From the NCBI GenBank assembly GCA_025094145.1, contig JALLLS010000099.1:1-64000 (forward strand): a stretch of 64,000 nt of DNA, in the 5' to 3' direction. The notes beneath the pieces are model-generated. The model saw only the letters and a list, made by a program, of their open reading frames with translations. It searched no databases and was not told the origin of the DNA. Made by a program: the position numbers and the translations under genes. This DNA comes from Spinellus fusiger. Taxonomy: Eukaryota > Mucoromycota > Mucoromycetes > Mucorales > Phycomycetaceae. Positions 9,991 through 24,200 of this stretch are shown here, piece by piece (position 1 is the stretch's first letter; every line of letters begins with the position of its first letter).

Positions 9991-10063
9991 GCCCGGCTAG
10001 CTCAATTGGTAGAGCGTGGGACTTTTAATCCCAAGGTTGGGGGTTCGAGCCCCCCGTTGGGCG
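9991..10063 (+). tRNA. tRNA-Lys (anticodon TTT)
   Basis: A complete 73-nt cloverleaf. Acceptor GCCCGGC pairs with GTTGGGC (two G-U pairs) and G is the discriminator. The anticodon loop CTTTTAA reads TTT within a TGGGA/TCCCA stem, and the T loop TTCGAGC sits on a GGGGG/CCCCC stem. TTTT at 10082-10085 is the likely pol III terminator. No intron. Confidence 0.96.
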
Positions 10064-10089
10064 TATGTATATCTGTCTGTATTTTAATA

Positions 10090-10260
10090 CACACAAAGAT
10101 ATTTTGGGATATATAATGAAATATCCTGAGAATAAAACCACATTATTCTTATGATTGGCTAAAATGTTTTTTTGCTTTCTAAATGGGCTATTTCAAACTC
10201 TACCTGCCTGTTTTAGCAATAGCTACTGATTTTGCAACTAAAAAGTAAAGAATTGGCTGT
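10090..10260 (-). mobile_element. Plavaka-like right-terminal fragment next to tRNA-Lys
   Basis: Starts CACACAAAGATATTTTGGG after a TA at 10088-10089 and follows, with divergence, the reverse complement of the right end of the 33796-42797 element up to the conserved AATTGGCTGT. It is a decayed terminal piece only. It begins 26 bp after tRNA-Lys and has the same orientation towards the tRNA as the 7976-8487 fragment. Confidence 0.7.
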
Positions 10261-10660
10261 GATATAGCAGAGGCTATAGTATGGATAGTTAATGTTTTGA
10301 TATGCATACATGGTGTTGGAGGTGTATGAGATAAAAGTAGCTCTAGCTAACAATACAAGGAAACAGTGTATAAAAACCACATTTATTTGAACATATAATA
10401 AACAATCAACCTTTTTGTTAATGTTAACTATTGTTGGAACTATTAAGAGAAGCAAGGATTGCTTAAAGAATAGTTGCCTAGTTACCATTTGTGTTCAAAT
10501 TGTGTGTTGTGTCTCTGCTCCTGTACCCCTTGGATTCCCTTTTGCCAGACTTTGTGTCAAAACCCTATTTTTTCATCCCTGCTAGAGACCAAACTACTAC
10601 CAATTCATCTCTCTAGTAGTCCTGTTGATAACCTTAGGGCCCTTTATTACACAAGTAGCT
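10261..10660. other. Gene-free stretch
   Basis: No credible ORF. The end (around 10621-10660, ttgataacctta...) reappears at 42967-43000 after the other Plavaka element, so it is probably dispersed repeat DNA of unknown type. Confidence 0.45.
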
Positions 10661-10744
10661 AAGTTTTATTTCCTTTTGTAGTATATCTCAATATCAAATT
10701 GTATTATTAATAGAATAGTGTTGATAGATGGGACTACTTATTAT

Positions 10745-10999
10745 TGTTGTAATCATGAAGACAATGATAGCACTCACAGACCAATTATTAAGTTGTCTCC
10801 TTTCTACAATATAATCTATAGTTAAGACACTGCATATTAAAGTCTACTGAACAGGCCATTATTTGACAAGCATCCTAAAACAGTAATAGATCATATTCAG
10901 TACACAGCCACTTGTCTATCTATACTAAATAGACATATCAAAATTGTTTTAATAAAAGTATCTTGTTTTGAGTCTGATTAATTCCTTTCAAATATAACA
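10745..10999 (+). repeat. Solo family-B LTR, TSD ATTAT
   Basis: 255 bp, TGTTGTAATC to TATAACA, aligned throughout with 4927-5183. ATTAT at 10740-10744 and 11000-11004 is an exact 5-bp TSD. Contains no CpG, where the 43319-43574 copy has eight. Confidence 0.93.
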
Positions 11000-11823
11000 A
11001 TTATAACATTACAGATAACTATGCTCAGGAGTATAACTTAGACACCCTAGATAGTACAGAAGACCACCTGAGACTGACTTGAGAAGATTCTTAACTTGCC
11101 TAATAATAATACAATGAGTGTGTTGTGGATTACAATGAGCTCAAGCCCAGATAAAGACACTGCTTACCTTTTTATCACTAGAATTGTCCTTGGTAGTGTC
11201 TATAAATTATTTCTATTATTTCTCTTTGTTAATAATAGTGTTGTGTTCCAACTTCAATCCAAAGATTCCTCATGAATTGATCAACACAAGTAGTATGCTG
11301 TGACATTCAGAATACTCTATGAAAGATTGAGTGCACACAAGTACCATAGTACATCTCTGTATCATCCCACTGATCAGTCATAACTACAAATCAACCTTCT
11401 AAGCTCAAATTATTATTGGAAACTTAATGAGCTGCCTTCATCTATAAATCCTTAGTGGATTAAATAAGACCTATCAAAGGCAATTAAAAGTGAAGACATA
11501 ATAGATGGCTCTATAATGGTGTGCTTATTCAATGAACCAACCATAAGGCTCCAACATGTAGTCTACCATTAGGTAGAACACCTACACCAGCCATAAAGCT
11601 ACACCTACACACAAGGAGATTTCTGGGATATATAAGGAAATATTCTGAGGATAAAATCAAAATCTTCTTATGATTGGCTAATGTGTTTGAAAATGCCTTT
11701 TTGTTGTCCAGAGGGTTGATTTCAAACTCTGCCTGCCTATCAGAACAAAGATAATTGACTTTGCAATTATAAAGTAGAAAATTGGCTGTAAAGACAAAAA
11801 ATAGAACAAGAATCTTCTTAATT

Positions 11824-14972
<3,149 letters not shown>

Positions 14973-16424
14973 GGTAAAAGAGATTTCAATATAAAAACAG
15001 AAAGAGAGTGAGCTGTTTGACTTGAGGATTTTGACTTAATAAATTATTGGAAAGTGGAGGCTAAAGTGATACATCACTAAAATGAAAATATTTTCTTATT
15101 CTTTTGTCTGTTATTCTTTTGTTGTTTTTCATACTGCCCATAATATTTGATACTTAATTACTTGTCAAGATGAGCATAAATAAGCAAGGTAATGTGTGGT
15201 TATTAACAAAGAAAAACAATAGAAGGAGGTGATAGACACTACCAAAGGCTATTTTTGAGATAAAAAGGTAAGCAGTGTCATCATCTGGGCTTGAGCTCAT
15301 TGCAATGTACAAGACATAGTACTGGCTCTTCTTTTAATAGATAGCATATGGCTTATTATTCTCAAGACAAGTATTAACTAAAAGGTAAGCATGCTATCTC
15401 TCTTGATTGAACTATCACTAATATACTCTTCTGTTATTAGATAAGTTAAGACTCTTCTCAAGTCAGTCCAAGGTGGTCTTCTTCCTTCTATATGGTCTAG
15501 GCTGTCTAGGGTATACTCCTGAGCATAGTTATCTATCTCCCAATATCAAAGCACAAGGCTTCTAGGGTATAGATTCTATTGCTATGAAAGAATATACCTA
15601 GAACAGCAGTAGCTATAGTAATAGTATATTATTAGCTACAGTATTATTAGCTATATTATTATAATAAACAATTTTATTCATAAACAATATTTTATTGATA
15701 ATATAATTTGATATTGAGGTATTCCATAAAAGGTAATAACTTTTTGGATACTTGCAAACCTTTGATTTCAAGTACAGTTCCATAAAAGGCAAAAAAAATT
15801 CAGTTTTAAAAGGCGAAGATATCATTGCTTAAAGGCCAGAAAAATCTCCTGATGTGTATGTAAACTACCATAGGATAAATCATCTACACCAACCATACAG
15901 TTACATCTATCAATAAGCTATGCCATGGACTAATCATTAACTACCAAAAGGTAGAATGCCACTGAAGGATAAGCACCCACAAAAAGTATAAATAATGAAC
16001 CACTCTTCACTTAATAAAATTATCTTTGTTCAGTCTTGTTATTTTCTACTTGTCTGAATAATCACAAATAGTACATTACCTTGCTTATTTATGCTCATTT
16101 TGATGAGTACTTAAATATTAAATTGTATGTGCAGTGTGGGAAATAAAAAAAAGAAGGGAATATCAAAACAAATGATAATTTATCTTTCTCTATTCTGGTA
16201 ATGTATACACTAGCCTCCACTCATAAAATTCACAAGTCAAACAATTCACACTCTATTTGCCTTGGACCTAAAGGACAGTATTAGAACCAATACCTTGTTA
16301 TCATTAAGTACTATTTTTAATAACAGTTACAATAAGATAATTAAGGTGATTGTTGATATTGAGTCAATGAATGACTATACTGTTCTTAATATAAGTGAGT
16401 TTGGTTCTATTTTATGGACAATGT

Positions 16425-16815
16425 CCCTATCCATAAAAACAGGGACATTCAACTTTACATTGAGGTTAGAGAATATGGCTGTGTCTATCTTCCACCTTAT
16501 TTGCCTGAGCTTAATCACATTGAGCAGTTCTGGTCAGTTGTAAAGAGTAGACTAAAAAAAAAGCTCTTTTGGATGAGGAAATATTATCATTAAAGATCTC
16601 ATATTCTTGTAATAAAGTGCTGCTCAATGACTTGCAAGGATTTTGTAGATAATCTCAGTCTAAGTTTGACAATTGTTTAGAAAGAATATGTTTATAATAA
16701 ATTCTTTTTTTTTGGTGTACTAATAATTTTCAAAAAGAGTGTACTGTCCAATTATTAAGTAGAAAATGTTATACAGAAAATGACAAGTGTATGATCAGTG
16801 ACATAGAATAAAGAA
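16425..16815. other. Gene-free AT-rich stretch
   Basis: A short palindrome ggacaatgtccctatccat...aacagggacattc occurs at 16416-16450; the rest is AT-rich with no ORF or recognisable repeat. Confidence 0.45.
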
Positions 16816-18455
16816 GTGTTTATATTAAGTTATCACAAGGACCCAGGAGACTTGGAACAGATACTACACTACTTAAGAATAGATAGACAGGCATTCAATG
16901 CTAGGATGAACCTTCACAAAACTCATGCCCTTTCTCTCTCTGAATGTCTTCTTCCTGAATGGCAGCCATTGTTCATTGAGGCAGGGATCACAGCTTGGTT
17001 TGACAATACATGTCCTACTGCTTTGATCTACCTTGGGTATCCACTCATTTTTTCCTGATAGCAATGGCAATCCATCTGTGCACAGTTACTTGGAAAGATA
17101 AGAGCAGCCACCAACATTCACAGCCAATGCTTTCTTTCAGTTTGTGGCAGAGCCACCATTGTTAACTCTCTCATTCTCTCTACTCTTTGTCATGTCACCT
17201 GCATCACACCTCTTTCTTGTACTTCCTTCCTATCACTCCAGTCTATCATTAGCAAGTTTCTGATGAAGCAGATGTTTCCTCTCATTGCATTTGCCACCCT
17301 TTGTCTTCTTTGGGTCAGTGGTGGTCTTGGAATATTGGATCCTTATGTCCAACAATCTGCCCTTTAACTATGCTGGCTAATACCACTATTACTGTACCCT
17401 CCATTGCCTGCCCTGCCCATATTGTTCTTTTCTCAAGAGATTATTGCTGCCTGTACTGGAATAAAATATCATTGCCTTTTTTTCTTTCTTCCTCTAAGAA
17501 CTTAATCTATCAAAGAGCCTCTCTAGTTTTACACTGCTGTTTCATGTCTTTTCCCATCTTACATCTATCACAGATGATCTTCTTCTCTCTCCTGCTACCT
17601 TCCTTACATTTTCCTTACTATCTGTTGACTTTTCTTCTCCACTTGATCCTCCAGTCTACCATCCAGGCTATGCCAAACTACTGGTACAAGATGCTTATGA
17701 CTTTAATCCCCTGGTGGGCCATCTATGTCAATGCAGTCTTCCTGCTAGATCTGTGGGCATTTGCCTCATCTCTGCTTATTTCTGTTCTGTTCTTTTCTTT
17801 CAGACAATATCTTGGCATTCTTTTGCCAGAGTGTGTCTTCCACCTTTTCATCCCTATAGAAACCATGATGGTATTCTTGGAGTAGTGGATACAAATCCTC
17901 TTGTTACAGTTCTTTTTGCCTTACCAGAGCTTACTGGAATGACCAGAAGTACATATTGCCTTTTTTCCTATAACTACTGCAATCACACCTACTGTCTCTT
18001 GTATCTCTACTGCTCTTTGGCTTGACTTTTGGAAATCTCCTATTAGTCATGTCAGCCATAATATTTGGTATTGAGTACTACAATTTAAGCTCCCTCATGC
18101 ATCTCTACTTCACCCTATCTCCTCAACATTTCTCCCATCCCCACAGTGTTAAGTCTGCTATCAATTTATGGACACTATTGCACATTTTCTAGTAGAGTGT
18201 CCAGCCAAGTGGCCTGTGTGGTGTGCTCTCTATGCCAACTTTTTCTCTTCCTGTCTACCCAAGCAATCTGATATTCTATCCCACATTTTCTCTCTTAAAC
18301 TCCCTTCTGACCCACTGGATCTTAGAAGTTCTCAAATTATTGGCATTGTGGTTGGTGAACTGTGGCATGCCCATTGGCAATTGATTTTTGATGACATTCC
18401 TTTCTCTCCCTCTACTATTATTTCTTCTTTTATACCTGTTTTTCTCTTTCTCTGA
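16816..18455 (+). pseudogene. Decayed LINE 3' part (RT thumb to C-terminal knuckle)
   Basis: Fragments on the plus strand resemble the C-terminal half of LINE-3 ORF2: LNARMNLHKTHALSLS-type thumb sequence (compare ARINMHKTEAFFLSG at about 40865), then WSSGGLGILDP-like sequence around 17310-17350, and DTIAHFLVECPAKWPVW at 18168-18220 (the HX4C part of the RVT zinc knuckle). Several stops and shifts separate them. CpG is almost absent. Same lineage as LINE-3, but older. Confidence 0.75.
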
Positions 18456-18754
18456 GAAAGAAATGCTGTTGGCTAAGTGTATTTATAATTTAATTCCTAG
18501 TTATACATAGATATTCTCCTTTAACCAGCTACCCCATGGCAGCACCACTCAGTGTGGCATGTGTCCATTACTAAGATTTAATAAAATTAAATTACAAAAA
18601 AAAGTTTTTTCATGTATTATAAACACTACTCTATGTATCTATTGAACACTTCATGTCTTTGGCTAATGCATTCATAAAGTAACACTATTAAGAAAAGTAT
18701 GAATAAAAAAACCTATATCTGAGAAATCATGGTTGCTTCTATTGGGTCACTTTA
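18456..18754. other. Gene-free stretch after LINE remnant
   Basis: LINE 3' UTR-like sequence ending in A-rich runs near 18595-18610, then AT-rich DNA up to a family-B LTR. No genes. Confidence 0.45.
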
Positions 18755-18980
18755 TGTTGTAATCACAATGAAAACAGTACAGCCACAGACTGATGATTAG
18801 GTTGTCTCATTTCTACAATGTAATTTATAGTTAAGACACCACATAAAGTCTAATGAACAGGCTATTATTATCAAGCATCTTTAAACAATAACAAATTATT
18901 CTTAATAGCACAGCCACCTGTCTATTTAGTATAAAAAGGCTTGTCAAGATTGTTTTAATAAAAGTATCTTGTTGAGTCTA
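18755..18980 (+). repeat. Family-B LTR, 3'-truncated and diverged
   Basis: Starts TGTTGTAATC and follows the family-B LTR to TATCTTGTTGAGTCT, where it runs into T-rich DNA. It lacks the last roughly 30 nt and has several small deletions, so it is an older copy. No TSD can be read. Confidence 0.8.
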
Positions 18981-19055
18981 TTTTTTTATTCAATACATAA
19001 GCTTTTTATTATTATTATTATTTTATTTACTCTTTATTTTTATTTTTCCTAAAAG

Positions 19056-21020
19056 ATGGTCTCTGACACAAACAAATATATTAATTATTACAGGGAGAAT
19101 TTCAGGTCATTTAGTTTGATTGAATTTTTTGATTATTTTGAATTTTTTGATCAAGATAATGCCAAAAGCATTTTCAGAAGTTGCATAGAATCAATCAGAC
19201 ATTCAGACAACAGATCTTTTGCTGGCTGGGCAAATAATATTTCTAAAGATAATTTTCATGTATGTCAGACACTGCTGCTTATATGGACTATGTAATGTTG
19301 TATACTAATCCATTTTTTTTTACAGTTGCTCAAGCAAACTGACATAAAGAATTAATAGAGAAAACCTTTAGTTAATAAGACAAAAAGTAATATAGCTAAA
19401 GCATCTGGAAGTAAGGTATTGAATAAAATTGCTTTAAATTTTAAGGTTGATTATAAAAAATAAGAAATAAATGTATATATTATTAATATGTATTTTCTGT
19501 TAGAAAGCTACTAGTATACTAAAAAGAAAAGTAATATTGATTACCTAAAAAGAATTATTTTGTATTCATTGATTGTCCTTATTTAGAAAAATGGAAGCTC
19601 TTTATATATTGAAGTAAAACATTATAAATTTGTTTCATATTCTTCTTGGCCTGAGAATTATTAGATAATTAATAACAATGACATCTCACAAAGATTTTGT
19701 AATCTTCAAACAAAAGCTGCCAAATATGTTAATGTTAATGGCAAGAACAATCTGGTTTTGAAAGAATGCTTGTTTGAGATAATGTAAGTAAAATGTATTA
19801 TACAAGCTTAAAGACACTTACTAAACTATAAAAATCAGATTACTACAAAATATACTCTTGTTAAAACCATATTAAAAAAATCAAGCCATGTTGGACATAT
19901 TTGGAGCAAAAATGCTAAACACCATGTACACGTCAAGAATTAATATATGGACTGACCAGTGTCCAAGTTTTAGTGTGCAGGAAATAGAATCAATACAAAC
20001 CATTATTGACGTAAGATCACATTTGGACTTTTTTTTGTTTATTTTTTTGAAATGTTTATTTACTATTAAATGTTTATCTATAGAATTACCAACTTAAAAG
20101 AGCATCTCTCAAGCTTACTGTTTTTGAACTATTTAGATTGACAATTGAGATAGATACTATTAAAACAAGTGTAGTCAATAGTATTAAAAGATTGTAAGTA
20201 AATAATGCTACATACTATAAGATGTGATATATTTATTAATAGTTTTAAAACTTTACAGAATAGAAAAATTGTCTATGAGAGAACCAGTAAAACAACTCAC
20301 AAACAAGACAGAAATCTGGGGTGATTTTGTGGATCCTGTATTAGATCCCCTACTTAGTAGTCCAGAAGAGGGAGTTCATCTTAGATGGTAAAGATAATAT
20401 TATCACAAATGGAAAAGTTATAATTTTTTTAATCAAATGGTGCAGGACAAATCTAAAAGATACTGAAGAAGGTGAACGTCCTGACTGTATGATCTCTATT
20501 ATGAGTCAGTCTCAATGGTCAAGACGTCTTGGGCATGATAAAGCCAAAATTGCAGAAGTCACAGAGAACTACTATGCTCTTGCCTGGGACTTATGTTGAT
20601 TAGGTCATTTTAACAAGAATACTATCAACAAAGACAATTTTAAGTCATGCTTTGCTTTCCAATCAAAAGGTATGTTTGATTTTAAGCAAAGAAAAGGCAG
20701 TATTAGTATTTACCTTTTATAAATATAGGCCATAATATAACATGTTATATTACTGAACTTGCATTTGATGGTTTATATGTTATGACTGAATTGAATAGTA
20801 TCCAGATTCCTAAGTCTGTAGAGACTTTGGAAACATTGGTCACTCATTGTTCTCTTATTTGTTTAATGCAAGTGGCTCATGCTTTTGATAAAATTAAAAA
20901 AGAAGAGTGAAACATATCACAAGAATTCTCAAGCATAAAAAGAGTTGAACCTAGCTTAAAACAGTTAGAAGTATTAGTTGATGAAAAAAGAAATAGAAGG
21001 GGTTCTTCTATACGTTTTTA
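19056..21020 (+). pseudogene. Decayed multi-exon gene of an unnamed, probably Mucoromycota-expanded family
   Basis: Separate exon-like pieces lie in order: 19056-19295 (SLIEFFDYFEFF...), 19888-20097, about 20265-20391 (ending at a GTAAAG donor), about 20447-20670 (acceptor GGTGCAG, donor GTATGT) and from about 20730 (acceptor AATATAG). The last three read VKQLTNKTEIWGDFVDPVLD, RPDCMISIMSQSQWSRRLGH, and ITCYITELAFDGLYVMTEL. A TGA follows WDLC at 20597-20599. From memory this layout (RPDA..., then GEVKV, then CHDLLRLA, then a FYI...LYTM.E segment) resembles unannotated proteins abundant in Mucorales. I know no function. The locus is AT-rich and broken. Confidence 0.5.
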
Positions 21021-21256
21021 ATAAATTATATAGATATAAGTAAAAAAAGTCATGATCAAAGGGCAGCTTTATTAATTATTTAAAGAACTAAGTTGTTAAA
21101 TGTGATCACCCTTCAAATACTTTTTAAAGCATTTACTAGGTGCTATAAAAATGCTCAAAGGTGTTCACAAAGAACAGTATTATGGGCTTCCAATATTCTA
21201 GTAGCTAAATCTTCAGTCTTATCAATGGCTTGTTAATCTTAAAAAAATCCTGTCAG
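21021..21256. other. Gene-free AT-rich stretch
   Basis: No ORF or recognisable repeat between the decayed gene and the family-A LTR. Confidence 0.45.
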
Positions 21257-21834
21257 TGTTGTGTTCCAACTTCAATCCAAAGATTCTTCATGAATTGGTC
21301 AACATGAGTAGTATGCTGTGACATTCAGAATACTCTATGAAAGCTTGAGTGCACACAAGTACCATAGTACATCTCTATATCATCTCACTGATTGGTTGTA
21401 ACTACAAATCAACCTTCTAAGCTCAAATTATTATTGGACACTTAATGAGCTGCCTTCATCTATAAATCCTTAGTGGATTAAATAAGACCTATCAAAGGCA
21501 ATTAAAAGTGAAGACATAATAGATGGCTCTATAATGGTGTGCTTATTCAATGAACCAACCATAAGGCTCCAACATGTAGTCTACCGTTAGGTAGAACACC
21601 TACACCAACCATAAAGCTACACCTATGTAAACTACCATAGGATAAATCATCTACACCAACCATACGGTTGCATCTATCAATAAGCTATGCTATGAACTAA
21701 TCATTAACTACCAAAAGGTAGAATACCACTGAAAGATAAGCACCCACAAAAAGTATAAATAATGAACCACTCTTCACTTAATAAAAATTATCTTTGTTCA
21801 GTCTTGTTACTTTCTACTTGTCTGAATAATCACA
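21257..21834 (+). repeat. Family-A LTR, full length, no matching TSD
   Basis: 578 nt from TGTTGTGTTCC to AATCACA, uninterrupted. It has a TATAAATA box near 21755, a downstream AATAAAAATT and repeated CCATAAGG-type motifs. The left flank is GTCAG and the right flank AGATC. The right flank is the middle of a LINE ORF2 while the left flank is not LINE sequence, so the two sides come from different insertion sites. Confidence 0.92.
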
Positions 21835-23505
21835 AGATCCAGTCTTCAAATCCCACATGTCTGTTGTTTATGCCATGATCTCCAGTCAGGCAGCCTAAAT
21901 ATGTATTCAGGTCACCAAGGACAAGTGTGAAGTTGTCTGTGGGTAGTGAATTCAACCTTTCTGCAGCCTCACTAGACAGCAGCCTTGGAGGTAGGTACAG
22001 ACCATGGAGTGTATATGGGCCAATCCTACAGGAGACCACAAAAAGATTAGTAATTGGTAAGGAATAAACATGGTAAGGAAATTCAGGACAAATAAAGAAC
22101 AAAACTCCATCAAAACCTTGTCCAGCATCACCATGGGCTGTAGCATAGTTGTGTATTTGTATCCAGGGGCACCTCAACATTTGTATGTCTTTGGTCAGGA
22201 AAGTCTCTGTCACTAAAAGTATATCAATATCATTCTGCACACACACACTCAGAACGTTTACCAGTTTGGGCCTGATTCCACAAGCATTCAATAGACCAAT
22301 CTTCAGTCTATTTATAATTCTTCTTGGTGGATGTTTTGGGTGTCTCCCTCATCTTCTTCCATAGCTGAGCCTGATCCAAATGCCTAGATGGCCTCTTCTT
22401 CAAGGGTGGTGGGGCAGCTGGCAACTGGGGTCTTGGCCTTGAGATCCACCAAGAGCTTCTCAAAGGCAGTGGCAGAAAGGTGGGGAGTGGCATTACCAGA
22501 GCCAAAGTGGCAAGCAATGCTGTACCCTAAGTGGGTGGGGGAACAAAGACAGGTGTTTGACACTCTCTGGTCAAAGAGTTCCTGGGCCTTTGCAGCCTTG
22601 GTACTGTTGGTTTCCCCTTGGAACTTTGGGTCTGCAATAACTGCAGTAGACACAGGGTTGAGGTCCTTCACTGGACTGATCTTAAGCTTCTCAAGGTGCT
22701 CCTCGAGTTCCTTCTTGTAGCTGCTGTGGACCAGCAGTGCAACTGTTCCCCTTGCCAGGAAGTGGATGTCAATGATCCATGACTATTGGATCTTCAACAA
22801 TCCCAACATCTTGTGGACCTGGCCATACTTAAGGTATTGGCAGCAAGGGACATATACAAATTTGTACACTGAGGGTCCAGTGGGCTCCTGCAAGGCACAT
22901 ACTGCTTGTGCCTTAAGCACTGCTTTGGCCTTTGTAGGCTTCTTGGCCTGGGGGTTCTTCTTTGCCATGCTGGCATAGGTGGTGGGTGTGAGTGTGGGTT
23001 TGGGTTTGGGTGTGGAGGTTGGGGCATGCTTTGAAGCAGCAGTCAAGTTGTCCTGCTTGGCAGGGGTGGCAGTGGTGGTGGTGTTGGTGGTGTTGGTAGT
23101 GGCCTGAGCCTGGAGGGATGCAATCATTGCATCCTTGGCCTTCAATTGGGCCTCCAATTCCTGGATATGGGGTCCAAAGATCTCCATCTGTTTTTGGATT
23201 GCCACCATCATCTGCAGCAATTGTTGGGTGTAGGTGTTGACCTTTTCCACCTTGGACATTTTTTCCTTCCTGGTCCTTGCTTGGGTACATTTGGCAAGCA
23301 GTTTTTCTTTTCTGCTTCTAGGGATGTCATAGATGGCAGGAACATTGGTAAGGCCAAACTTGAAGGGTTTGGCAGGTGGTGCTGAGGTGGGGTCTGTGGT
23401 TAATGGATCCAGTGTGATATAGGTGATGGGGGATGTTAGTGTTGACAGATGGGTGGTTGTAATGTTTGCTGTAGATTTTATTATAACTCTTTGGGGTAAT
23501 ATTTA
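21835..23505 (-). mobile_element. LINE-2 (my label) copy 1: ORF1 and start of endonuclease
   Basis: A minus-strand LINE nearly identical to the 5' part of the copy at 24201-28660. ORF1 starts at about 23259 (MSKVEKVNTY...) with a predicted coiled-coil N-terminus (QLLQMMVAIQKQMEI...LEAQLKAKDAMIASLQAQ), a Thr/Ala/Lys-rich linker and an RRM-like C-terminal half; there are stops near 22783 and 22384. ORF2 begins MNACGIRPKLVNVL at 22291, and the endonuclease is cut at 21835 by a family-A LTR. It has fewer CpG than copy 2 at matching positions. Confidence 0.85.
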
Positions 23506-24200
23506 TTACACAAAAGAGCTACCTTATGGTACAGTTCAAAGTATTTTTATTTTTGGGTGTTGGTTGCTATTTGCGCATTGGGCATGTTAGCCACCCTATG
23601 AGATCGTTTGAAAAATAAGAATAAACATTGAAACACTTCAAATACATAAGTGAAAAAAAACAATGCAAAGAGAGAAGAGACAGAAAGAAAAGAGAATATA
23701 AAACCTCAATGAGGGAAAAATGATGAAAAATGATGAAAAGTGGGTAATGATGGTAAAATGGGAATTATGAATAGACATCCAAAAGGCCATAAAGTCAGCA
23801 AGGAAACCAGGACACCAAAAAGATAACCGTCATCCTGTGGCAATTCGAAATCCAACAAGGGATACTTAGAGCAACTCGGACAATCCTGAGAATATATGTA
23901 GCAATTACATTAGCAGATTATGGCTTTGCTAAACGGGTTAAGAATGGGTGGTAGAGGAGAGATCGGAGGAGAAGTGAGGATACAGCGTCTGTTGCTGCAG
24001 GAGTCTTTGCACTCTATGGCGGCGTTGGCATTCCTGCTCAACACACCCATCAGCAGCCTCAATGAGCAGGCTACCAGCTGATGGCTCTACCTTAAAGTCT
24101 CAAGTAGACGTGGCTTGATCAATGGCTTGCAGCAGTATTAACAGACTGGGCTAAAGGTCTTGCCATTTAACAAAAGACTTAACCGTGCGCGGCAGAAGAT
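23506..24200. other. Junction between tandem LINE-2 copies
   Basis: Holds the 3' UTR of LINE-2 copy 2 and the 5' leader of copy 1. No ORF. The sequence around 23506-23535 (ttattac...taccttatggtac) recurs at 28676-28708, before copy 2. CpG density is higher than in the surrounding TE DNA. Confidence 0.55.
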
